Of a stretch of DNA of 64,000 nucleotides, positions 57,422 through 64,000 are shown piece after piece. Within the stretch, counting starts at the first letter, position 1; every line of letters begins with the position of its first letter. A program made the translations under genes and the position numbers. The DNA comes from DASUPK01 sp963819715 (lineage in GTDB: Bacteria > Actinomycetota > Thermoleophilia > Solirubrobacterales > 70-9): NCBI GenBank assembly GCA_963819715.1, contig CAWFXE010000006.1, forward strand, positions 558,001-622,000. The letters are read 5' to 3'. A model generated the notes under the pieces. That model saw nothing but the letters and a program-made list of their open reading frames with translations. It made no database searches and was not told the origin of the DNA.

Positions 57422-57441
57422 TGAGATTGAGTCTCATTATC
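57422..57441 (-). promoter_or_regulatory. Fur-box-like operator upstream of the Fur-family gene
   Basis: On the minus strand the sequence reads GATAATGAGACTCAATCTCA. It begins with the GATAATGA half-site of the classical Fur box and contains the inverted repeat TGAGA-N5-TCTCA. It fills the gap between the sufD stop and the Fur-family start, so it should control the fur-ZIP pair. Confidence 0.55.
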
Positions 57442-57442
57442 G

Positions 57443-58684
57443 TCAAGCGGGCTGAACCTGGCGCTCGCCGAGGATCTCGCCGAGACGCCGCTCGAGCGCG
57501 ACCGAGACGGCGGCCCTGACGGGGCCCTCCTCCAGCCGCTCCACAAGAGCCTCCAGGAAGCCCTCGATGATCAGGCGCTTGGCCTGCTCGTCCGGGAGGC
57601 CGTGGGAGCGCAGGTAATGGAGCTGCTCGGCGTCGATCTGGGCGACCGCGGCCGCGTGGGTGCAGCGCACGTCGTTGGCCTCGATCTCGAGGCCGGGGAT
57701 CGCGTCGGCGTGAGCCTGCTTCGAGAGCAGTAGGTTCCGGCTCTCCTGGAAGGCGTCGGTCTGCTGGGCGCCAGGGTCGACGCGGATCATGCCTCGCCAG
57801 ACGGCGGTCGCCGACTCCTCGAGCACCCCGCGGAAGGCGAGGTCGGAGGTGGTGCTCTCGGCGGCGTGCTCCTGGGTGGTGTCGAAGTCGAGGTGCTGGG
57901 TGCCGTTGCCGGCGTAGGCGCCGGTCACGCGGGCGTTCGATCCCTGGCCGGCCAGCCTGGTCTCCATCCGGACCTTGCCACGGGCCGAGCCGAAGCCCAG
58001 CGCCACCCAGTCGAAGTTCGCGTCGCGCTCCACCTCGGCGCGCTGGGTGCCGAAGACCCAGCTGTTCTCGCTCAGCCCCTGGGCGGTGACGTAGCGGAGG
58101 TTCGCGCCGGGGCCGACCCAGATCTCGGTGACGGTGTTGAAGAGCGAGTCCGGGTTCGAGTCCGTCGAGAGCCACTGCTCCCAGACTTCGGCCTCGGCGC
58201 CCTCCTCGAGCACGATCAGCGTGCGAAAGGAGAGGGCAGACGCCTCGGCGTCCTGGACGGCGGTGATCAGCGCGGGCGCCTCCAGCCGCTTGCCGCGCGG
58301 GACGTAGACGAGGGCACCACCGCTCCAGGCGTCCTTGTTGCGCGCGACGAAAGGGTCGTCCTCGGGCGCCAGCGAGCCGAGCATCTCGCGCAGATGGGGG
58401 AAGCGCTCGAGCGACGCTTCGAGGGATGCGACCAGCGGCTCGTGGGGGCGCCCATTCCCCTCGACCTCGACGGTGCCGCCCTCGAGCACGCTGCCATCCA
58501 CCTGTACGACGAGGTGGTCGGCGCCCTCGGGCGGGTTGAGGACGCCGTCGGCCCGAGAGCGGGCCTCGGGATCGGCCTCGGGCGCCGCCGAGTAGGCGTC
58601 CAGGTCGAGCTCGGACAGATCCGTGAATTCCCAGCCGCGCGTCTTCTGCGTCGGCAGCGGCGGGGCCGCGCCGGCGTCAGCCAA
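57443..58684 (-). CDS. sufD: Fe-S cluster assembly protein SufD
   Basis: A 413-residue SufBD-family protein forming the scaffold with SufB. It has the RGWEFTDLSELDLDAYS N-terminus, the beta-helix core (SFRTLIVLEEGAEAEVWEQW, RMETRLAGQGSNARVTGAYA) and the C-terminal family block (SKQAHADAIPGLEIEANDVR, CTHAAAVAQIDAEQLHYLRS). It overlaps sufB by eight bases. SufC, the required ATPase, and the SufS desulfurase are not in the window and must be encoded elsewhere. Confidence 0.92.
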   Translation of the reverse strand: MADAGAAPPLPTQKTRGWEFTDLSELDLDAYSAAPEADPEARSRADGVLNPPEGADHLVVQVDGSVLEGGTVEVEGNGRPHEPLVASLEASLERFPHLREMLGSLAPEDDPFVARNKDAWSGGALVYVPRGKRLEAPALITAVQDAEASALSFRTLIVLEEGAEAEVWEQWLSTDSNPDSLFNTVTEIWVGPGANLRYVTAQGLSENSWVFGTQRAEVERDANFDWVALGFGSARGKVRMETRLAGQGSNARVTGAYAGNGTQHLDFDTTQEHAAESTTSDLAFRGVLEESATAVWRGMIRVDPGAQQTDAFQESRNLLLSKQAHADAIPGLEIEANDVRCTHAAAVAQIDAEQLHYLRSHGLPDEQAKRLIIEGFLEALVERLEEGPVRAAVSVALERRLGEILGERQVQPA

Positions 58685-60128
58685 TCGAACCCTCCATCTG
58701 CAGCTCGATCAGGCGGTTCAGCTCGACCGCGTACTCCATCGGAAGCTCCTTGGTGATCGGCTCGATGAAGCCGTTGACGATCATCTTGGAGGCCTCCTCC
58801 TCGCTCATCCCGCGGGACTGGAGGTAGAAGATCTGCTCCTCGCCGACCTTCGAGACCGTCGCCTCGTGGCCGACGTCGACGTCGTCCTCGCCGATCCTGA
58901 TGGTCGGGTAGGTATCCGAGCGCGACTCCTCATCGAGCAGGAGCGCATCGCAGACCACCTTGGACTTCGACTCGCTGGCGCCCTTGGCGATCTCGAGCAG
59001 GCCGCGGTAGCTGGTGCGGCCCTTGTCCTTGGAGATCGACTTGGAGAAGATCGAGCTGGTCGTCTTCGGGGCGGCGTGGATGATCTTGCCGCCCGCGTCC
59101 TGGTGCTGGCCCTCGCCCGCGAAGGCGATCGAGAGGATCTCGCCGTGGGCTCGCTCGCCGAGCAGGTAGATCGACGGGTACTTCATGGTCAGCTTCGAGC
59201 CCAGGTTGCAGTCGACCCACTCCATCGTCGCGTCCTCGTGGGCGACCGCCCGCTTGGTGACGAGGTTGAAGACGTTCTGCGACCAGTTCTGGACGGTCGT
59301 GTAGCGGACCCGCGCCTTGGGCTTGGCGACGATCTCCACCACCGCGGAGTGCAGCGAGTCGGTCGAGTAGACCGGTGCGGTGCAGCCCTCGATGTAGTGG
59401 ACGTCCGAGCCCTCCTCGGCGATGATCAGCGTCCGCTCGAACTGGCCCATGTTCTCGGTGTTGATCCGGAAGTAGGCCTGCAGCGGCATCGCGACCGAGA
59501 CGCCGGCCGGGACGTAGACGAAGGAGCCGCCCGACCAGACGGCCGAGTTGAGAGCGGCGAGCTTGTTGTCGTTCGGCGGGATGATCGTCGCCCAGTACTC
59601 GCGGACCAGGTCCTCGTGCTCGCGGAGGGCGGTGTCCATGTCGGTGAAGATCACACCCTGCTCCTCGAGCTTCTCGTTCACCTGGTGATAGACGACCTCC
59701 GACTCGTACTGGGCGCCGACGCCGGAGAGGAACTTCCGCTCGGCCTCGGGAATCCCCAGTCGGTCGAAGGTGTTCTTGATGTCCTCAGGGACCTCGGACC
59801 AGTCGCGGCTGTTCTTCTCCGAGGCGCGGACGAAGTAGTGGATGTCGTCGAAGTCGATCTGGTTCAGGTTGCCGCCCCACTGCGGGGTCGGGCGGGACTC
59901 GAAGTGCTCGTAGGCCTTGATCCGGAAGTCGCGCATCCACTGCGGCTCGTCCTTGTACTCGGAGATGGACTCGACGATCTCGCGGGAGAGGCCCTTGGGC
60001 GCCTTGTAGGCGTAGCCGGTCTCCGAGTCGTGGAAGCCGAACTTCTCCTTGTAGTCGGCGTTGATGCCGGCGAGCTCGCGCTCCTCGGCGGGGCGCTCGG
60101 TTGGGACGGTGGTGTCGGGGGTGGCCAT
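58677..60128 (-). CDS. sufB: Fe-S cluster assembly protein SufB
   Basis: A 483-residue scaffold protein with the expected length. Signatures: DYKEKFGFHDSETGYAYKAP, KGLSREIVESISEYKDEPQW, VPAGVSVAMPLQAYFRINTE, HYIEGCTAPVYSTDSLHSAV with the conserved Cys, QNWSQNVFNLVTKRA and NCNLGSK-like MEWVDCNLGSKLTMKYPS. The ATG directly abuts the stop of the Rieske gene (TAGATG), indicating coupled translation in a Rieske-sufB-sufD unit. Confidence 0.95.
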   Translation of the reverse strand: MATPDTTVPTERPAEERELAGINADYKEKFGFHDSETGYAYKAPKGLSREIVESISEYKDEPQWMRDFRIKAYEHFESRPTPQWGGNLNQIDFDDIHYFVRASEKNSRDWSEVPEDIKNTFDRLGIPEAERKFLSGVGAQYESEVVYHQVNEKLEEQGVIFTDMDTALREHEDLVREYWATIIPPNDNKLAALNSAVWSGGSFVYVPAGVSVAMPLQAYFRINTENMGQFERTLIIAEEGSDVHYIEGCTAPVYSTDSLHSAVVEIVAKPKARVRYTTVQNWSQNVFNLVTKRAVAHEDATMEWVDCNLGSKLTMKYPSIYLLGERAHGEILSIAFAGEGQHQDAGGKIIHAAPKTTSSIFSKSISKDKGRTSYRGLLEIAKGASESKSKVVCDALLLDEESRSDTYPTIRIGEDDVDVGHEATVSKVGEEQIFYLQSRGMSEEEASKMIVNGFIEPITKELPMEYAVELNRLIELQMEGSIG

Positions 60129-60461
60129 CTAGGGAACCTCCAGCTTGACGGTGTCGTCCTCGATCGTGACCGGGTAGGTGGTGACCGGTTGGTAGGCGGG
60201 GAGGGTCTTGGGACGACCGGACGTGAGGTCGAACAGGGACCCGTGGCGTGGGCACTCCACGGTACAGGCGCCGGCGTCGAACGGGCCCTCGGCGAGCGGG
60301 CCGTCGTCATGCGAGCAACGATCCTCGATCGCATACAGGGTGCCGTCGCAGTTGAAGACGCCGATCTTGGCCCCGTCGGGGGCGTCGACCAGCTTCATCT
60401 CTCCGCTCGGCAGCTCGCTCGCGGCGCAGACGTCGATCTGTTGTTTCGTGCCTTCAGTCAC
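60129..60461 (-). CDS. Rieske-type 2Fe-2S ferredoxin
   Basis: A 110-residue soluble Rieske protein: the first ligand pair Cys-Xaa-His is in RCSHDDGPLAEG and the second in CPRHGSLFDLTSGRP. It resembles the ferredoxin components of non-haem dioxygenases and the Rieske proteins often found in actinobacterial suf operons. It lies first in the suf transcript and directly upstream of sufB, so it may donate electrons to, or report on, cluster assembly. Confidence 0.92.
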   Translation of the reverse strand: MTEGTKQQIDVCAASELPSGEMKLVDAPDGAKIGVFNCDGTLYAIEDRCSHDDGPLAEGPFDAGACTVECPRHGSLFDLTSGRPKTLPAYQPVTTYPVTIEDDTVKLEVP

Positions 60462-60523
60462 TTATTCCTACCGTCGAAGTCGGATTTTAGCGATCATGCC
60501 CCACGCGATAGGTTGCGCGTGCC

Positions 60524-61120
60524 TTGGCTCTCGTCCTGATCCTCATCGGCATCGTCGTCCTGCTGTTCCTGGTCGCCCTGTTCATCTACAACCGGACGAT
60601 CTCCCGCCGCAACGCGGTGGACAACAGCTGGGCCCAGATCGAGACCGCGCTCCAGCGCCGACACGACCTGATCCCGAACCTGGTCGAGTCGGTCAAGGGC
60701 TACGCCAAGCATGAGCAATCGACCTTCGAGGAGGTCACCAAGGCCCGCAGCGGGGCGGTCGCCGCCAAGGCGCCGGGCACGCAGGCCGTCGCCGAGGACG
60801 CGCTGACCGCGGCCATCGGCAAGCTGATCGTCGTCGCCGAGCAGTACCCGCAGCTGCGCGCGACCGAGAACTTCCAGCAGCTTCAGCAGCAGCTCTCCGA
60901 TACGGAGGACCAGATCGCGATCACCCGCCGCGTCTACAACGACACGGTCCAGACCTACAACACCGGCATCCAGGTCTTCCCGGCGGTGCTGATCGCGAAC
61001 GCCTTCCACTTCGAGCCGCGCCAGTTCTTCGACGCGCCGAAGGAAGCGGAGGCGACCCCGGAGGTCAGCTTCTCGCAGGACGGGGCGACGGGGGCAGCGG
61101 CGGAGAAGCCGAAGTCCTGA
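60524..61120 (+). CDS. lemA: LemA-family protein
   Basis: A 198-residue LemA protein: an N-terminal membrane anchor (ALVLILIGIVVLLFLVALFI) and a long helical domain (RRNAVDNSWAQIETALQRRH, DLIPNLVESVKGYAKHEQST, TEDQIAITRRVYNDTVQTYN, NTGIQVFPAVLIANAFHF). TTG at 60524 is the start; TAGGTT (60509-60514) nine bases before it suggests a leaderless transcript. LemA proteins commonly occur next to DUF2207 genes, as here, and have been linked to envelope processes; the exact role is unknown. Confidence 0.9.
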   Translation: MALVLILIGIVVLLFLVALFIYNRTISRRNAVDNSWAQIETALQRRHDLIPNLVESVKGYAKHEQSTFEEVTKARSGAVAAKAPGTQAVAEDALTAAIGKLIVVAEQYPQLRATENFQQLQQQLSDTEDQIAITRRVYNDTVQTYNTGIQVFPAVLIANAFHFEPRQFFDAPKEAEATPEVSFSQDGATGAAAEKPKS

Positions 61121-61128
61121 GGGTCAAC

Positions 61129-62958
61129 GTGCGCCGGCGCCTGCTCATCGTGATCGCGGTGCTCGCTGCGGCGATGGCGCTGCCCGCCGCGGCACAGGCG
61201 CGCAGCCTGACGGTCGCGGACGCCGACGTCAGCCTCCGGCTGGCCAAGGACGCCAGCCTCGTCGTGGCCGAGCGCCTCACCGTGGACTACGACGGCAGCT
61301 ACAACGCCACCTACCGCGACATCCCGCTGACGGGCGGCGAGACGATCGACCCGAACAGCATCATCGTCCGCGAGGGAAACCAGGTCTACCGGCCCGGGGG
61401 TTGCACCACCTACGGCTGTCAGGACGTTCGCGGCAGATTCGGCGTCACAACGATCCCGGACCAGAACGGGATCCGGATCGTCTGGCACCCGGTCGCCAGC
61501 GACGAGCAGCGGACCTTCTCCGTGATCTACCGCGTCGTCGCGCGGGCGCACGTCCGCGCCTACGACGACGTCATCGACGTCTACTGGAAGGTCTGGGGCG
61601 ATCAGTGGGAATTCAGCCTCGATCACCTGACCGCGAACCTGAAGAACCCGGCGCTCGACCCCAGCAATCCGCACTATCGCGTCTGGGGCCATCCGAGGGA
61701 CGTCGAGGGCGCCACCGTGCGAGGGCCGGGAGAGGCGACGCTCGAAGCCTCCGATATCCCGGCGCACCAATTCGTGGAGCTCAGGGTGACCGTCCCGCGC
61801 ACGCCGGGGCAAGGCGTGGGCGCGGCGGGAGTGCACAGCGGCAAGGGCCTGCCGGCGATCCTCGCCGAGGAGCAGGGCCTGACCGACGATTTCAACTCCC
61901 CCTGGAACAAGACCAAGCGGTTCGTCGCACATCACGCCGAGCTGCTCGCCGGCCTGATCACTGCGCTCCTGCTCCTGATCCTGGCGCTGATGCTTTGGCT
62001 CACGCGGGAGTACCCGACCTCCTCGTCGAAGTACGTGCCGGAGCCACCGGATGACGCCAGTCCAGCGCTCGCCTACGGCCTCGCCAACGAGGGGGAGGAC
62101 TCGAACAACACCGTGCTCGCCACGCTGCTCGACCTGGTCGAGCGCGGCTACTACGACACGAAGAACGTCACCACCGACGACGAAAAGCTCGATCTGGCGA
62201 TCGCGAAATCAGGCAAGCGGCCCAGCGGCAAGCTCGAGCCCTACGAGCAGGACACGCTCGAGTTCTTCGATGAGCTGATCGGAGACGAGTCGGTCCCGAT
62301 GAGCGAGATGAAGGACCGGATCCCGGAGCACAGCGCCACCTGGCGAGCCCGCTGGGAGAAGATGACCGGCTCACTGAACGCCGCCGATGAGGGCCAGCTC
62401 GAGTGGGACCGGAATCTGAACCCGCTGAGCATGCTCGTCGCGTTGATTGGTGGTGCGCTGGTCGGCGCGATCTGCCTGATCCAGAACAACGTCGAGAACC
62501 ACTGGTTCATCACAGCTGCGATCGGGGCGGTGGGCGTCGCGATCGTCGCCTTCTGGCCCGCCCGACGTCTGAAGCGGCTCGCTCCCCAGTACCGGGAGCG
62601 CTCTTCTGCGTGGGAGTCGTTCGCCCGCTGGACGGACGATTTCCCAGGGCTCGATGACGACCCGCCCGCGACACTGAAGCTTTGGAAACGGATCCTGATT
62701 TACGGCGTCGCCTTCGGTACCGCCGATCGCATGGCCAAGTCGGGCCGCATCCCCGAGCCGGTCCTGCAGAGCTCGGATGACTCATGGGCCAACGGCTACC
62801 TGACGGGAGCGTACGTCGGGTCCTCGTTCAGCGGCAACGACTTCAGCTCCGGCTTCTCATCCCAGGTCGCACCGGAGTCCTCCTCCAGCGGCGGGGGCGG
62901 CGGCTTCAGCGGCGGAGGTGGAGGAGGAGGCGGCGGAGGCGGCGGAGGCGGCTGGTAG
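61129..62958 (+). CDS. DUF2207 membrane protein with Gly-rich tail
   Basis: A 609-residue protein: signal peptide (LLIVIAVLAAAMALPAAAQA), an extracellular DUF2207 domain (about 25-260: LAKDASLVVAERLTVDYDGS, TYRDIPLTGGETIDPNSIIV, VDVYWKVWG-like DVIDVYWKVWGDQWEFSLDH), a membrane span (about 268-290), a cytoplasmic region, and two further spans near 435-475. The end is a poly-Gly/Ser stretch after FSGNDFSSGFSSQ. GTG at 61129, eight bases after lemA. LemA/DUF2207 pairs are common, but their function is not established. Confidence 0.9.
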   Translation: MRRRLLIVIAVLAAAMALPAAAQARSLTVADADVSLRLAKDASLVVAERLTVDYDGSYNATYRDIPLTGGETIDPNSIIVREGNQVYRPGGCTTYGCQDVRGRFGVTTIPDQNGIRIVWHPVASDEQRTFSVIYRVVARAHVRAYDDVIDVYWKVWGDQWEFSLDHLTANLKNPALDPSNPHYRVWGHPRDVEGATVRGPGEATLEASDIPAHQFVELRVTVPRTPGQGVGAAGVHSGKGLPAILAEEQGLTDDFNSPWNKTKRFVAHHAELLAGLITALLLLILALMLWLTREYPTSSSKYVPEPPDDASPALAYGLANEGEDSNNTVLATLLDLVERGYYDTKNVTTDDEKLDLAIAKSGKRPSGKLEPYEQDTLEFFDELIGDESVPMSEMKDRIPEHSATWRARWEKMTGSLNAADEGQLEWDRNLNPLSMLVALIGGALVGAICLIQNNVENHWFITAAIGAVGVAIVAFWPARRLKRLAPQYRERSSAWESFARWTDDFPGLDDDPPATLKLWKRILIYGVAFGTADRMAKSGRIPEPVLQSSDDSWANGYLTGAYVGSSFSGNDFSSGFSSQVAPESSSSGGGGGFSGGGGGGGGGGGGGGW

Positions 62959-62964
62959 TGACGC

Positions 62965-62998
62965 GAGGGTGCCCGCAGGCGGAGCCGAGGGCAACCCG
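62965..62998 (+). repeat. Interspersed hairpin repeat, copy B
   Basis: A 34-bp element: GGGTGCCC pairs with GGGCAACCC around AGGC-GGA-GCC. It matches copy A at 50578-50613 except for coordinated differences in both arms that keep the stem intact. It lies between convergent genes and may serve as a terminator here. Confidence 0.6.
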
Positions 62999-63000
62999 TT

Positions 63001-63408
63001 TTATGGCGAAGCCGTCAAGCCTGCCGCTTTGAGCGCAGTCCCCCGGTCGTAGAACTCCTGGACGCGGATGCACTTGTCCTCGTCGTTGAAGCTGAACACC
63101 TGCGCGATCATGTCCGAGATCTGCAGGCCGGTGATGTCGTTGCGGGCCCAGCGGTGTGCGATGACGACGACGTGGTCTCCGCCGTCGATCATCTCCTCGG
63201 GGACGAACTTGAGCTGGCCGACGGCGTTGCTCCAGCGGCTCCAGAACTCCTGGACGCCCTCGAGTCCCTTGTAGGTCCCAGGGAACGGGTCGCGCTCCGG
63301 TGCGACCCACTCGACGTCCGGGCTCATGTGCTCGAGCACCCAGCGCGGGTCCTCGGCGTTCCAAGCCTCGAATCCTTCCCTGACCAGACTGACGCGGTCG
63401 ACCGCCAT
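63001..63408 (-). CDS. SnoaL-like / NTF2-fold protein
   Basis: A 135-residue protein of the NTF2-like fold: VDRVSLVREGFEAWNAEDPR at the N-terminus, DVEWVAPERDPFPGTYKGLE, GVQEFWSRWSNAVGQLKFVP, VVVIAHRWARNDITGLQISD and VFSFNDEDKCIRVQEFYDRG. This family includes small polyketide cyclases, isomerases and ligand-binding proteins; no catalytic set can be assigned. It starts 13 bases after the GMC gene stop and is in the same orientation. Confidence 0.88.
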   Translation of the reverse strand: MAVDRVSLVREGFEAWNAEDPRWVLEHMSPDVEWVAPERDPFPGTYKGLEGVQEFWSRWSNAVGQLKFVPEEMIDGGDHVVVIAHRWARNDITGLQISDMIAQVFSFNDEDKCIRVQEFYDRGTALKAAGLTASP

Positions 63409-63423
63409 ATCGACAAGAAGAAC

Positions 63424-64000
63424 CTATTCGATGCCGGGCGCCGCGTAGTCGGCGATCGCCATGACGGTGAGCTGCGGATTCACGGTTACCGAGGACGGGA
63501 AGACGCTCGCGTCGCAGACGTAGAGGTTCTCCATGCCGTGGACGCGGAATCGCTCGTCGACGACGCCCTTCAGCGGGTTGCGGCTGACGGCGTTGCCGCC
63601 CTGCGGGTGCGAGGTGTGCAGCCCGATGTCGGTGTTGTCGCGAACGATGTCGTCGAGCTCCTCGACCTCCTCCGGCGAGGAGTAGGAGGTGGACCGGAAG
63701 GTCATCGGCATCACCCGCAGCGCGCCGCTCGCGAAGTGGATCCGGGCTGCGAGCTTCGTCCCCTTGACCAGCAGCCGCAGGTCCGACTCCGCCGGCTCGT
63801 AGTCGAGCTTCATCCCCTTGCCGCGGAAGCCGGGCTTGATTGTCGCGTTCGACTGCGACCCGACCACCACGCCGATGCAGCTCAGGTGCGCGTAGCGGCG
63901 CATGTTGTGGAAGTGGTCCGAGAACCAGCCGGGCATGAGCAGCGCCTGGGTGCCGACCGGGTTGAACCAGGACTCGAGGATGAGCTGATCCTCGCCGGTC
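63424..64000 (-). CDS. GMC-family oxidoreductase, C-terminal part (runs off window)
   Basis: The frame is open to the right edge, so only about 190 C-terminal residues are visible; an ATG at 63936 is internal. The segment ESWFNPVGTQALLMPGWF and the C-terminal block (HPQGGNAVSRNPLKGVVDER, FRVHGMENLYVCDASVFPSS, VTVNPQLTVMAIADYAAPG) belong to the GMC flavoprotein fold. The catalytic His in HPQGG and the Asn of VNPQLT are conserved. These enzymes oxidise alcohols or sterols with FAD; the N-terminal FAD motif lies beyond 64000. Confidence 0.92.
   Translation of the reverse strand, partial: TGEDQLILESWFNPVGTQALLMPGWFSDHFHNMRRYAHLSCIGVVVGSQSNATIKPGFRGKGMKLDYEPAESDLRLLVKGTKLAARIHFASGALRVMPMTFRSTSYSSPEEVEELDDIVRDNTDIGLHTSHPQGGNAVSRNPLKGVVDERFRVHGMENLYVCDASVFPSSVTVNPQLTVMAIADYAAPGIE

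Overview
The window is high-GC DNA with many GTG and TTG starts and tightly overlapping ATGA gene junctions. It carries secreted beta-propeller proteins with Lys/Arg-rich tails, two wax-ester-synthase/DGAT paralogues, a DtxR-like iron box and several apparently leaderless genes. Together these suggest an actinobacterium, most likely a soil lineage of the Thermoleophilia/Solirubrobacterales type. This placement is inferred from gene content, not from a marker phylogeny. No rRNA, tRNA, CRISPR array, phage genes or intact insertion sequence was recognised.

Layout. 0-3.3 kb: a YccF-like membrane protein, a long stem-loop, a membrane protein and a divergent NarL-type two-component system. 3.4-13.1 kb: an island of secreted repeat proteins (Gly-rich/Hydin-like, YWTD-like, YVTN+PKD, Kelch) with a LuxR regulator and a methyltransferase; two of the propeller genes carry single-base frameshifts. 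13.2-20.6 kb (minus strand): OmpR-type response regulator, histidine kinase and a Ser/Thr-rich membrane protein, running into hypF-hypC-hypC2-hypD-hypE (NiFe-hydrogenase maturation; no hydrogenase structural genes are in the window). 20.7-24.9 kb (plus strand): three small exported proteins, ApbE flavin transferase, a ferric-reductase-like haem membrane protein, an FAD oxidoreductase and a CxxHxxC ferredoxin. This looks like a compact trans-membrane electron-export unit, and one small protein carries an SGAT flavinylation-like motif.

24.9-36.2 kb (minus strand): a tight eight-gene run ppsA - WS/DGAT - porG - porA - porB - GltD-like/ferredoxin flavoprotein - small membrane protein - GNAT-fused ADP-forming acyl-CoA synthetase. 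It links acetyl-CoA, pyruvate and PEP with storage-lipid synthesis. 36.4-42.1 kb: an NDH-2/SQR-like flavoprotein, then a ROK regulator and a xylose-type ABC importer. 42.1-48.3 kb: FUSC and EamA transporters, a secreted subtilase, a second WS/DGAT and ispH.

48.3-64 kb is rich in metal genes: an FTR1-type iron permease with a degenerate cupredoxin lipoprotein and an upstream DtxR/IdeR-like inverted repeat; a Cys-less thioredoxin-like protein; a haem-oxygenase-fold protein; a membrane cluster with a cupredoxin-like protein and a fenitrothion-hydrolase-like polytopic protein; an MpaB-type oxygenase; a Rieske-sufB-sufD-(Fur box)-fur-ZIP set; LemA and a DUF2207 protein; a SnoaL-like protein; and the C-terminal part of a GMC oxidoreductase that runs off the right edge. 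A short hairpin repeat with compensating base changes occurs in at least two, probably three, intergenic spacers.
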